Shown piece after piece: positions 34,082 to 42,438 of a stretch of 64,000 nt of DNA. Every line of letters begins with the position of its first letter. Positions within the stretch are counted from its first letter, which is position 1. The translations under genes were made by a program, and so were the position numbers. The DNA is taken from NCBI GenBank assembly GCA_035517495.1, contig DATIYT010000059.1, positions 1 through 64,000 on the forward strand, written 5' to 3'. The notes beneath the pieces were generated by a model. It was not told where the DNA came from, searched no databases, and saw only the letters and a program-made list of their open reading frames with translations. The stretch is from DASZHJ01 sp035517495 (GTDB lineage: Bacteria > Pseudomonadota > Alphaproteobacteria > ATCC43930 > CGMCC-115725).

Positions 34082-36921
34082 TGTGTCCCCGCTCCGCCGA
34101 GATGCTCCACCGCGTCGGCGCAGCGCCGACAGAGATCGGCGTGGGCGGCGACCGTACCCACCTCCGGCAGCACGCGCCAGCAGCGCTGGCACTTGTCGCC
34201 GGGTGCGCGCTCGATCACGACGCCCACCTGCGCCACCTCCGGAAGCGAGAAGGCGGCTTCCGGCGGCGGAGCGAAGGCGACGCTGCCGGCCGAGGTGATG
34301 CAAAGCTCGGCGAGATCGACGCCCGCGAGCGCGTCTCGATAGGAATCCGGCACGTAAAGCAGCGCCGCTGCTTGCAGCCCGGAACCGAGGCGCTTTTGCG
34401 CGCGTTCCACTTCGAGAGCGCCGGTCACGACCCGACGCAGGTCACGGAGCGACTGCCACTTGCGTCCAAGCTCGTCATCACGCCAGGACGACGGCACATC
34501 CGCATAGCACTCCAAGTGCACGCTCACATCGGGCGCCTCGCCGTGGCGGGTAAGCCACGCTTCCTCGGCGGTGAAGCACAGCGCCGGCGCGAGCCAGCGC
34601 GCGAGGCAATCGAAGACGCGATCCATCACGGTGCGCGCGGCGCGGCGGCCGCGATCGTCGGGCCGATCGCAGTAAAGCGAATCCTTGCGCACGTCGAAGT
34701 AGAACGCGGACAAGTCGACGGCGCAGAAATTGTGCAACGCCGTGAACATGCTGTGGAACTGATAGGCCTCGGCGGTCTCGCGCACTTCCGCGTCGATCTC
34801 CCAGAGCCGGTGCAGGACCCAACGCTCCAGTTCCGGCATGTCGCTTTCCGGCAGCCGCTCGCTCTCGGAAAATCCCGCCAACGCCCCCAGCAAATAGCGC
34901 AGCGTGTTGCGCAGTCGCCGATAGACGTCGCCGTGGTGTTTCAGAATTTCCGGCCCGATGCGGAGGTCTTCGGAGTAGTCGGACGCCACCACCCAAAGTC
35001 GCAAGATGTCGGCGCCGCTCTTCGAGACCACGTCTTGCGGCGAGACCACGTTACCGAGCGACTTCGACATCTTGCGGCCCTGCTCGTCCAGCACGAAGCC
35101 ATGCGTCAGAACGGCTTCATAGGGCGCTCGCCCGCGGGTGCCGCAAGATTCGAGCAACGAGGAATGAAACCATCCGCGGTGCTGATCCGATCCTTCGAGG
35201 TAGAGCGAGGCCGGCCATTTAAGCTCGGGACGCTGCTCCAAGACGAAGCTGTGCGTCGAGCCAGAATCGAACCAGACATCGACGATGTCGGCGACGCGCT
35301 CGTATTGCGCGGCGTCGTATCGATTGCCAAGGAACTCCGCGGGATCGGCGGTGAACCAGATGTCGGCACCGTGCCGCTCGACCGCGGCGGCGACGCGATC
35401 GACCACCGCCTGATCGCGCAGCGGCTCACCCGTCTGCTTGTGCACGAACACCGCGATCGGCACGCCCCAGGCGCGCTGGCGCGAGATGCACCAGTCGGGC
35501 CGGCTTTCTATCATGGCGCGTATGCGATTGCGCCCCTGCGCCGGTATCCAGCGCGTCTCGTCTATGGCTTTCAGCGCCTTCTCGCGAAGACCGTTGATCT
35601 CCATGCCGATGAACCATTGCGGCGTGTTGCGGAAGATCAGCGGTGCCTTGGAGCGCCAGGAATGCGGATAGGAATGGGTAAGCTTGCCACGCTGCAGCAG
35701 CGCGCCCGCCGCGTCGAGCGCCGCGATCACCTTTTCATTCGCGTCGCCCGGCTTACCGTTCGGCCGGTAGACCGCGGCTCCCGCGAACAGCGGCACGTGT
35801 GGATAGTAGGTGCCGTCGCCCGCGACCGTGTCCGCGACTTCGAGGCCGTGGCGCTGTCCGAGCAGGAAGTCGTCGAGCCCGGCGCCCGGCGCGATGTGCA
35901 CGAAGCCCGAGCCGTCGGTGTCGGTGACGAAGTCGCCGGGATAGAGCGGCACGTCGAAATCGTAGCCTTGGCCGCGCAGAGGATGGCGGCAGACGGTCCC
36001 CGCGAGGTCGGCGGCCTTGATGGTTTCGAAACGCCCTTCGAGTACCCCGACCTCGTGCTCGAGCGCCGGAAAGCGCGCCTGCGAGACCACCAGCTTCTCG
36101 CCGACTTTGGCACGACTGCTCTCGGCCACCCGTATCACCTCGACGACCAGATAATCAAAGCTGGGCCCGTAGGCGATCGCGCGATTGCCGGGGAGCGTCC
36201 AGGGCGTCGTGGTCCAGATCACGACCGAGGCGCCTTGGAGCGGGGGCTGCGAGGCCTTGATCACGGGGAACCGAACCCAGACCGTGGTCGAGACGTGGTC
36301 GTGATATTCGATCTCGGCTTCCGCAAGCGCCGTCTGCTCCACCACCGACCACAGCACCGGCTTCGAGCCCTTGAAGAGCCCGCCATTCATCAGGAACTTG
36401 CCGATCTCGCGCACAATCTGCGCCTCGGCGGCATAGGCCATGGTGGTGTAGGGATTTTCCCAATCGCCGTCGACGCCGAGACGGCGGAACTCCTCGCGTT
36501 GCACATCGATCCAGTGCGCGGCAAATTCGCGGCACTCCCGGCGGAACTGGTCTATCGGCACCTCGTCCTTGTTCCGCTTCGCCGCGCGGTACTTCTCCTC
36601 GATCTTCCATTCGATGGGGAGACCGTGGCAGTCCCAGCCCGGCACATAGATTGCGTCCTTGCCGAGCTTTTGCTGCACCCGGTTCACCACATCCTTCAGG
36701 ATTTTGTTGAGGGCGTGGCCGATATGCAGATTGCCGTTGGCGTAGGGAGGGCCGTCGTGGAGCACGAATTTGTCGCGCCCGCCGGCGACGGCGCGGGCAC
36801 GGCGATAAAGGTCGTTGCGGCGCCAGCGCTCCAGCAATTGCGGCTCGCGCTTCGGCAGGTCGCCGCGCATGGGAAACGCGGTCTCGGGCAGGAAGACGGT
36901 CGGTTTGTAATCGGTGGCCAT
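34078..36921 (-). CDS. ileS: isoleucyl-tRNA synthetase
   Basis: 947 residues. The class I catalytic core has DGPPYANGNLHIGHALNKILKD (HIGH at 66-69) and KMSKSLGNVVSPQDV (KMSKS near 616). The editing domain contains TTTPWTLPGNRAIAYGP. The anticodon-binding domain follows, and the C-terminal zinc knuckle is readable as CQRCWRV...LCRRC. This is the bacterial IleS1-like type. The protein charges tRNA-Ile in the cytoplasm. It drives lspA and bamF in one transcript. A strong hairpin lies in its leader. Confidence 0.96.
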   Translation of the reverse strand: MATDYKPTVFLPETAFPMRGDLPKREPQLLERWRRNDLYRRARAVAGGRDKFVLHDGPPYANGNLHIGHALNKILKDVVNRVQQKLGKDAIYVPGWDCHGLPIEWKIEEKYRAAKRNKDEVPIDQFRRECREFAAHWIDVQREEFRRLGVDGDWENPYTTMAYAAEAQIVREIGKFLMNGGLFKGSKPVLWSVVEQTALAEAEIEYHDHVSTTVWVRFPVIKASQPPLQGASVVIWTTTPWTLPGNRAIAYGPSFDYLVVEVIRVAESSRAKVGEKLVVSQARFPALEHEVGVLEGRFETIKAADLAGTVCRHPLRGQGYDFDVPLYPGDFVTDTDGSGFVHIAPGAGLDDFLLGQRHGLEVADTVAGDGTYYPHVPLFAGAAVYRPNGKPGDANEKVIAALDAAGALLQRGKLTHSYPHSWRSKAPLIFRNTPQWFIGMEINGLREKALKAIDETRWIPAQGRNRIRAMIESRPDWCISRQRAWGVPIAVFVHKQTGEPLRDQAVVDRVAAAVERHGADIWFTADPAEFLGNRYDAAQYERVADIVDVWFDSGSTHSFVLEQRPELKWPASLYLEGSDQHRGWFHSSLLESCGTRGRAPYEAVLTHGFVLDEQGRKMSKSLGNVVSPQDVVSKSGADILRLWVVASDYSEDLRIGPEILKHHGDVYRRLRNTLRYLLGALAGFSESERLPESDMPELERWVLHRLWEIDAEVRETAEAYQFHSMFTALHNFCAVDLSAFYFDVRKDSLYCDRPDDRGRRAARTVMDRVFDCLARWLAPALCFTAEEAWLTRHGEAPDVSVHLECYADVPSSWRDDELGRKWQSLRDLRRVVTGALEVERAQKRLGSGLQAAALLYVPDSYRDALAGVDLAELCITSAGSVAFAPPPEAAFSLPEVAQVGVVIERAPGDKCQRCWRVLPEVGTVAAHADLCRRCADAVEHLGGAGTQ

Positions 36922-36992
36922 GGGCTCGGGCTCGGACTGTCAGCTTGAGAGGGCCGCCACGGGCGGGGCGCAGCGGCAAAGCGGGTGCGGTG

Positions 36993-37014
36993 CCGGCCCT
37001 CAGATGAGGGCCGG
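36993..37014 (-). promoter_or_regulatory. hairpin in the ileS leader
   Basis: CCGGCCCTC (36993-37001) and GAGGGCCGG (37006-37014) form a perfect 9-bp stem with loop AGAT, about 70-90 bases upstream of the ileS start. No T-run follows on the minus strand, so it is not a simple terminator. It could be a leader structure or protein site; T-boxes are not expected in this class and I see no specifier architecture. Confidence 0.35.
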
Positions 37015-37207
37015 GCGGCTAATTCGGGAAAGGCGCCGTCTATAAGCCTGAGCCATGGGCCGCGAACATAGGGGAAGCCGGCCCCGGGCGTCAACGGAGG
37101 CGCGTTCACGGCCCCTCCCGTGCCGAAACCGGCCGTCGCCATTGACCCCGCAACCTAACTGTCTATAGGATTATAAACGGTTACAGTGGACCCGAGGGAG
37201 GCGGCGG

Positions 37208-38026
37208 ATGGCGAGCTCCAAGGTTCAGTGCCGGACATCGGCGATGCTGGGTTTGATCGTGCTGGTCTCTCTTGCAGATGTGGCACCGGTCAAAGCGGCG
37301 GAGTCCGATCCGCTCTATCAGTCGACCGTGATCGTGACGGGCTATGACATGCGCAGCCGCCCCGGCGGCTTCGCACGCGCGCTCCGCGACGTGCTCGTCA
37401 AGCTGTCGGGCGACCCTCGGCTTGAGAAGGACCCGCGCGTCGCCGAGCTCGGCAAGCACGCGGATTCAATGGTCACGTCTTTCGACTATGTCGACCTGAT
37501 GGCGGGCATCAAAGTGCACGACGACCAGGGCACCTACGATCGCTCGTACAATCTGACCGTCCGCTTCGATCCCGCGCGTATCGATCAGACTCTGGCCGGG
37601 CTGGGCCAACATCCCTGGCGCGGCACGCGGCCGGTGGTGGTGCCAGTGATCGCCATGCACGGCCCAAAGGGCGCTTATCTCGTGCGCGCCGAGGATCCCG
37701 CCACCGCGGACCAACGCCAATCCTTCGCGATTATCGCGCGCGACTACTCGCTGAACGCCCGCATACCGACCGAGGCCGAGCTTGCGGCTTGGGGCGCGAG
37801 CGCCGAGGGCGCGCCGGCCGCTCCGCCGGCCTCACGCGATGACGAAGCCATTGTCGCCGGGACGCTCGTCTTCGAGGATGGGGTCGGCTGGAATGGTACT
37901 TGGGCCATGCGCTCGCGTGGAACCGACTACACCTGGAAGGTGGTGGGCGTGAACTACGACGAGGCCTTCCGTGACGCGGTGCGCGGCGTGCTCCGCATCG
38001 CGTCCGGCCACGATTCTCCGGAGTGA
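37208..38026 (+). CDS. DUF2066-containing exported protein
   Basis: 272 residues; GAGGGAGG precedes the ATG at 37208. A signal peptide probably ends after VAPVKA (residue ~30). The DUF2066 pattern is visible: YQSTVIVTGYDMRSRPGGFARALRDVLVKLSGDPRL and, later, SYNLTVRFDPARIDQTLAGLG. This family is periplasmic, of unknown function, and common in proteobacteria. It is on the opposite strand to ileS and ribF, which frequently sit next to each other, and its stop lies 3 bp from the ribF stop. Confidence 0.82.
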   Translation: MASSKVQCRTSAMLGLIVLVSLADVAPVKAAESDPLYQSTVIVTGYDMRSRPGGFARALRDVLVKLSGDPRLEKDPRVAELGKHADSMVTSFDYVDLMAGIKVHDDQGTYDRSYNLTVRFDPARIDQTLAGLGQHPWRGTRPVVVPVIAMHGPKGAYLVRAEDPATADQRQSFAIIARDYSLNARIPTEAELAAWGASAEGAPAAPPASRDDEAIVAGTLVFEDGVGWNGTWAMRSRGTDYTWKVVGVNYDEAFRDAVRGVLRIASGHDSPE

Positions 38027-38029
38027 TTC

Positions 38030-38974
38030 CTATCCCTCATCCAGGATCGCTCGCGCCGCCTTCGCATCCTCAACGATCTGCGCCTTCAGGGCATCGAGTC
38101 CCGCGAATTTTCGCTCGGGCCGCAGGTATTCTACGAGGGCCACGCGAATGTGGCGGCCATAGAGGTCGCCGGCAAAATCGAACAGATGTGCCTCGAGGCG
38201 GAGATCGGTCCCGCCCAGCGTCGGCCGCGTGCCGAGATTGGCGGCACCGTCGTGCCAAGTGAGCGCGCCCGATCGGTCCTCGATGCCGACCCGCACTGCA
38301 TAGACGCCGCCCGCCGGGCGCAGGTAATCGCCGAGGCTCAGATTGGCGGTCGGAAAGCCGATGGTGCGGCCGCGCCGGTCGCCGGTCTCGACCCGACCTT
38401 CGATCTCGAAGGGATGGCCGAGAAGCCGCGCCGCTTCGCGTGGTTTCCCGGCCGTGAGCAACTCGCGAATCCGCGTCGATGAGAACACGGCGCCGCCCTC
38501 GGCCGCGATCGGCTGCAACACGCTGACGCCGAACCCGAAGCGAGCGCCCAGCTCCTGCAGGAGCGCGGGCGTGCCGCCGCGGCGATGGCCAAAGTGAAAG
38601 TCGTACCCCACCACCACGTGGCGCGCGGCCAGTCCCTCGACCAGGAAGCGGCGGACGAAATCCTCGGCGCTGACGCTCGAGAGCTCGCGGTCAAAATGCA
38701 GCACCAGCAGCAAATCGACGCCGAGGGCCTCGATGCGGTGCACCTTGGCGCGAAACGGCGTCAGCCGGAAGGGCGGCGCCTGCGGGTGAAAGACCTGAAC
38801 GGGGTGCGGCTCGAAAGTCATGAGCGCAAGCGGCGCGCCTTCGCGCCGCGCGATCTCGCGCGTGTAATCGAGCACGGCGCGATGCCCCAGATGCACGCCG
38901 TCGAAATTGCCGACCGCCACCACCGATCCGCGGTCGGCGGTATCGACATCGGCGGGATGGCGGAGAATGCGCAT
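38030..38974 (-). CDS. ribF: bifunctional riboflavin kinase/FAD synthetase
   Basis: About 314 residues from the ATG at 38974; a GTG at 38986 closer to a GAGGGG site would add four residues. The N-terminal nucleotidyltransferase domain has SVVAVGNFDGVHLGHRAVL, MTFEPHP and VVGYDFHFGHRRGG, followed by SSTRIRELLTAG. The C-terminal flavokinase domain begins at GRVETGDRRGRTIGFPTANL and includes GVYAVRV and EAHLFDFAGDLYGRHIRVALVEYLRPE. It phosphorylates riboflavin to FMN and adenylates FMN to FAD. Confidence 0.94.
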   Translation of the reverse strand: MRILRHPADVDTADRGSVVAVGNFDGVHLGHRAVLDYTREIARREGAPLALMTFEPHPVQVFHPQAPPFRLTPFRAKVHRIEALGVDLLLVLHFDRELSSVSAEDFVRRFLVEGLAARHVVVGYDFHFGHRRGGTPALLQELGARFGFGVSVLQPIAAEGGAVFSSTRIRELLTAGKPREAARLLGHPFEIEGRVETGDRRGRTIGFPTANLSLGDYLRPAGGVYAVRVGIEDRSGALTWHDGAANLGTRPTLGGTDLRLEAHLFDFAGDLYGRHIRVALVEYLRPERKFAGLDALKAQIVEDAKAARAILDEG

Positions 38975-39017
38975 GGGCGGGCTCACCGCCCCTCAGATCC
39001 TCTGCGACAATGCGCGC

Positions 39018-39644
39018 TCAAGGAAACGGCTCCTTGCGCAGATTGAAGGCGATGGAGATGCGCGTCTCGGAACCGCGGTGCGGGTTCACCATGTGCGGAA
39101 TATAGCTCGGGAACAGCACCATCAGCCCCGGCTCGGGCACCACATAGACGACCTCGGGCACGGTGATGGGGAAAAAGGTGCTGGCGCGGCCCTGGCACGG
39201 GTCCCAGAGGCTCAGGGGCGTTGCCTCCTCATCGCCCGGCACCATGCCGGTGTCCACGTAGTAAGTGCCGGACCAGGTCGCACCGGGATGCGTGTGCGGC
39301 CGGTTGAAGTCACCGTGCCGGTTCACATTGGCCCAGGCCTGGATGACCCAGCCGAAGGGTTTGGGCTGGCGCCCGTAGCCCATGAACACAAGTCCGCTCG
39401 CGTGATTGCCGAATTGCACCACGCGCTCCATCAGCGTCTTGCCCGCTTCGCCGCAAAATTCGAGCTGCCCCACCTCGGAATGCCAGCCGCCGATGTTGCT
39501 GCGCCCGCGCCCCGCGTGTTTTGCCTCCTCGGCGAGAATCGCGCGGCGCAGTTGCGCGTTGAGCTCGGCGCAGTTGTCCCAGGTATGGCGCAGGAATGGA
39601 TGCGGAAAGATGAATTCGATCCCCGTGCTATTCAGCTCGGCCAT
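39018..39644 (-). CDS. 2OG-Fe(II) oxygenase family protein (TIGR02466/2OG-FeII_Oxy_5 type)
   Basis: 208 residues. The DSBH core has RPHTHPGATWSGTYYVD, with the first iron ligand His and the conserved proline-glycine turn, followed by VLFPSYIPHMVNPHRGSETRISIAFN with the distal His and the 2-oxoglutarate-binding Arg. This matches the TIGR02466 group. The N-terminus is short and no signal peptide is present, so the enzyme is cytosolic. Its substrate is unknown; these small oxygenases are scattered in proteobacteria and phages. It is 43 bp upstream of ribF on the same strand and may be in the same transcript. Confidence 0.78.
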   Translation of the reverse strand: MAELNSTGIEFIFPHPFLRHTWDNCAELNAQLRRAILAEEAKHAGRGRSNIGGWHSEVGQLEFCGEAGKTLMERVVQFGNHASGLVFMGYGRQPKPFGWVIQAWANVNRHGDFNRPHTHPGATWSGTYYVDTGMVPGDEEATPLSLWDPCQGRASTFFPITVPEVVYVVPEPGLMVLFPSYIPHMVNPHRGSETRISIAFNLRKEPFP

Positions 39645-39722
39645 CAGGGTCCCCGCAGCTGTAACGACCGGCCGAGCCTAGCAGCGCCGGTCACCCGCGG
39701 AAACCATGGCTGTCAGCGGCAA

Positions 39723-40172
39723 TCAGCCGCGCACGGGGACCACGACCAGGGCGTCGCCGTCGATCACCACCGTCTCCCCCACGTGGCAGACGGTCTTGAG
39801 CGCCACTCGGGCCTTTTCGCGGATGATGTCGATTACCGTAACCGTGGCACGCACGGTGTCGCCGATCCTGACCGGCGCGCGGAACACCAGGTTCTGCTTC
39901 AAATAGATCGTGCCGGGACCTGGGAGCTTGGAAGCGATGGCGGTCGAGAGGAAGCTCGCGGACAGCATCCCATGGACGATGCGGCCGCCAAACGGTGTTT
40001 TCTCCGCATAGTCCTGATTCATATGCACGGGATTGCTGTCGCCGGAGACCCCCGCGAATAGCACCAGATCGGCCTCGGTGATGGTCCGCGCATAACTTGC
40101 GGTCATGCCGACCATTAAATCTTCCAGCGTGTAGCCAGCTTCGGCGAGCCGAACCGGACGCACGTCATCCAT
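39723..40172 (-). CDS. MaoC-family (R)-specific enoyl-CoA hydratase (PhaJ-like)
   Basis: 149 residues from the ATG at 40172, preceded by AGAGG. The hot-dog fold carries the hydratase 2 motif: LFAGVSGDSNPVHMNQDYAEKTPFGGRIVHGM, with catalytic Asp and His. The other blocks, TIYLKQNLVFRAPVRIGDTVRATV and VIDGDALVVVP, are standard. It would hydrate trans-2-enoyl-CoA to (R)-3-hydroxyacyl-CoA, feeding PHA synthesis or acting in fatty-acid breakdown. No PHA synthase is in this window, though a large beta-oxidation cluster lies about 10 kb away. Confidence 0.85.
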   Translation of the reverse strand: MDDVRPVRLAEAGYTLEDLMVGMTASYARTITEADLVLFAGVSGDSNPVHMNQDYAEKTPFGGRIVHGMLSASFLSTAIASKLPGPGTIYLKQNLVFRAPVRIGDTVRATVTVIDIIREKARVALKTVCHVGETVVIDGDALVVVPVRG

Positions 40173-40472
40173 GGCAATACCTCTGCGCCGCCACAAAACC
40201 CGCGACCGGTGTGAGTCCCCCCGGACGTTGTGCGCCGCACGGTAACCGCTCGCGTTAAAATCCGCAAGATTAAGTGTAGCATCAAGCGGTTAACGCGGGG
40301 TTGAGTAACTGGGGTCCTCTCGCAGTGGCGAGATAATAACTCTCATTGCCCAATCCCTTGCGGCAACGCGATCGGCGCTTCCCCCAACGTGCAAACCGCA
40401 TCAGGTTGAGTATACTTGCAAATTCTCGGGCGGCCGGCGCCGTTCCGTGACGAAAAAGGGAGGGGAAATCAC
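40173..40472. other. divergent intergenic region between MaoC hydratase and binding-protein genes
   Basis: About 300 bases with no credible ORF, AT-richer than its flanks. It must hold promoters for both neighbours. A direct repeat GGTTGAGTA(T)ACT occurs at 40299-40310 and 40404-40416, differing by one inserted base. No clear -35/-10 pair could be assigned, but AAAAAGGGAGGGG at 40454-40466 is a good ribosome site for the gene on the right. Confidence 0.4.
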
Positions 40473-41981
40473 ATGCGCAAGGCTCTCTCATCCGGGCTGC
40501 TGGCGCTGGGGATGGCACTGACCGCGGGTGCCGCGGATGCATCGACGTTGCGCATCGCGCTCAGCCAAGACCCGGACGCGCTCGACCCCGCCGTCGGCAT
40601 CACTTATGTCGGCCGAGTCGTGTTCGCGAGCGTTTGCGACAAGCTGATCGACATCGACGCGAAGCTCAACTACGTGCCCCAGCTCGCGACGGAATGGTCG
40701 TGGTCGGCGGACAACCTCACCCTCACCATGAAGCTGCGCCAGGGGGTCAAATTCCAGGACGGCGAGACCTTCGATGCGGCAGCGGTCAAGGCCAATATCG
40801 AGCGCTACCAGAACGCGCCCTTCTCCAAGCGCAAGGCCGAGCTCAAATCGGTGCAAAGCGTCGAGATCATCGACCCCGCGACCGTGGCCTTTCATCTCTC
40901 CAAGTCTGATGCCTCCCTGCTCGGCATTCTCTCGGATCGCGCGGGAATGATGGTGGCGCCCAAGGCCGCCGCGGACGCCGGCGAAAAATTCTCCGATCAT
41001 CCCGTCTGCGCCGGGCCGTTCAAATTCAGCTCCCGCGTGGCGCTCGAAAAAATCGTGCTCGAAAAATTCGACGGCTACTGGAACAAGGACGCGATCCATG
41101 TGGATCAGATCGTGTTCACGCCGGTCCCCGACGGCAGCGTCCAGCTCGCGAACTTGAAGTCGGGCGGCTTTGACATCGTCGGACTGGTGCCGACCGACGT
41201 GCCGTCGGTGCGCGAGGACAAGAACCTGAAATTGGTGCAGAGCCCGGCGGTCTTCTACTACACAATTTCGATCAACACCAACAACGGGCCGCAGTCCAAG
41301 AACCCGCTCGGCGAAAACCCGAAGGTGCGCGAGGCCTTCGAGGCGGCAATCGACCGCAAGGTTCTCAATCAAGTGGTGTTTAACGGAGAGTTCGTGCCCA
41401 ACAATCAGCCGATCCTCCCGGACTCGACCTACTACGATCCCGACCATCCGGTGCCGCCGCGCGATCTCGACAAGGCAAAGCGGCTCCTGAAGGAGGCTGG
41501 TGCCGAGCATCCCTCCTTTACGCTGCTCGCGGCCAACAGTCCGCTCGATCTCCAAGTCGCGCAGGTGATCCAGTCGATGATCGGCGAGGCCGGTTTCGAC
41601 ATGAAGATTCAGGCGACCGAGGCAAATACCCTCACCAGCGCGACCCAGAAGGGCGACTATCAGGCGACCCTGGTGTTCTGGAGCGGCCGGCCGGACCCCG
41701 ACGGCAATATCAGCATTTGGCTGCAATGCGACGGATTCCTCAACTGGGGCAAGTATTGCAATGCCCAGCTCGACGACGCGCTCGCCAAGGCGCGCCAGAC
41801 CACGAAACCGGAGGAGCGGCTGGTGCAGTACAAACGCGCCGCGGACATTTACCTCGCCGACCGGCCGCACATCTTCCTCTACAACATCAAATGGCTCTGG
41901 GGCACGACCGCGAAACTCGAGGGCTTCGCGCCCGGCGTCGATGGCTTGATCCGCCCGCAGGGCATGACGCTGAAGCCATAG
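40473..41981 (+). CDS. family 5 extracellular solute-binding protein (oligopeptide/glutathione ABC type)
   Basis: 502 residues from the ATG at 40473, with a purine-rich ribosome site. A signal peptide (LLALGMALTAGAADA) ends near residue 23. The SBP_bac_5 pattern is clear: LRIALSQDPDALDPAVGITYVGRVVF, then LTLTMKLRQGVKFQDGETFDAAAVKANIERY, KFDGYWNKDAIHVDQIVF and PDPDGNISIWLQ. Such proteins bind peptides, glutathione or nickel chelates in the periplasm. No permease or ATPase gene follows; instead hisI and an M81 peptidase come next. The transport partners must be elsewhere or it acts alone. Confidence 0.86.
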   Translation: MRKALSSGLLALGMALTAGAADASTLRIALSQDPDALDPAVGITYVGRVVFASVCDKLIDIDAKLNYVPQLATEWSWSADNLTLTMKLRQGVKFQDGETFDAAAVKANIERYQNAPFSKRKAELKSVQSVEIIDPATVAFHLSKSDASLLGILSDRAGMMVAPKAAADAGEKFSDHPVCAGPFKFSSRVALEKIVLEKFDGYWNKDAIHVDQIVFTPVPDGSVQLANLKSGGFDIVGLVPTDVPSVREDKNLKLVQSPAVFYYTISINTNNGPQSKNPLGENPKVREAFEAAIDRKVLNQVVFNGEFVPNNQPILPDSTYYDPDHPVPPRDLDKAKRLLKEAGAEHPSFTLLAANSPLDLQVAQVIQSMIGEAGFDMKIQATEANTLTSATQKGDYQATLVFWSGRPDPDGNISIWLQCDGFLNWGKYCNAQLDDALAKARQTTKPEERLVQYKRAADIYLADRPHIFLYNIKWLWGTTAKLEGFAPGVDGLIRPQGMTLKP

Positions 41982-42031
41982 AGCCCTGCGACTGGCGACA
42001 AGGGGACCGGGGGAGATTTGATGGAGGTCGC

Positions 42032-42433
42032 ATGACCGCTGCTCCCGAAGAGCTGCTGCAAGCCCTGCACTTCGACAAGGATGGCCTGGTCGCAGCGATC
42101 GCGCAGCAGCACGAGACCGGCGAGGTGCTGATGCTCGCCTGGATGAATCGGGCCGCGATCGAGGAGACACTGGCGAGCGGCCGGGTCTGTTATTGGTCGC
42201 GTTCGCGCCAGTCGCTTTGGCGCAAGGGGGAGCGTTCGGGCCAAGTCCAGCGCCTGGTCGAGATGCGCGTCGATTGCGACGGTGATGCCTTGCTGCTGCT
42301 GGTGGATCAAACAGGGGTCGCCTGTCACACGGGGCGGCGCAGTTGCTTCTTCAGGGCGGTGCGCGCGGGCGCACTCGAGACCATCGCCGAGCCGCGGGTG
42401 GCACCGGAGACGCTATACGGCGCCGAGGGATAA
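42032..42433 (+). CDS. hisI: phosphoribosyl-AMP cyclohydrolase
   Basis: 133 residues from the ATG at 42032, with GGAGG at 42023-42027. The monofunctional HisI signature is present: GLVAAIAQQHETGEVLMLAWMN, CYWSRSRQSLWRKGERSGQVQ, DCDGDALLLLVDQ and GVACHTGRRSCFFR with the zinc and metal Cys/His set. It opens the purine ring of PR-AMP in histidine synthesis, step 3. No other his gene is nearby. It is placed between a binding protein and a metallopeptidase gene, five bases before the next start. Confidence 0.93.
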   Translation: MTAAPEELLQALHFDKDGLVAAIAQQHETGEVLMLAWMNRAAIEETLASGRVCYWSRSRQSLWRKGERSGQVQRLVEMRVDCDGDALLLLVDQTGVACHTGRRSCFFRAVRAGALETIAEPRVAPETLYGAEG

Positions 42434-42438
42434 GACCG

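Noticed and set aside
34102..36948. 948-codon open frame opposite ileS
   Set aside because: The ileS motifs (HIGH, KMSKS, zinc Cys) are on the other strand; the antisense product has no recognisable domain.
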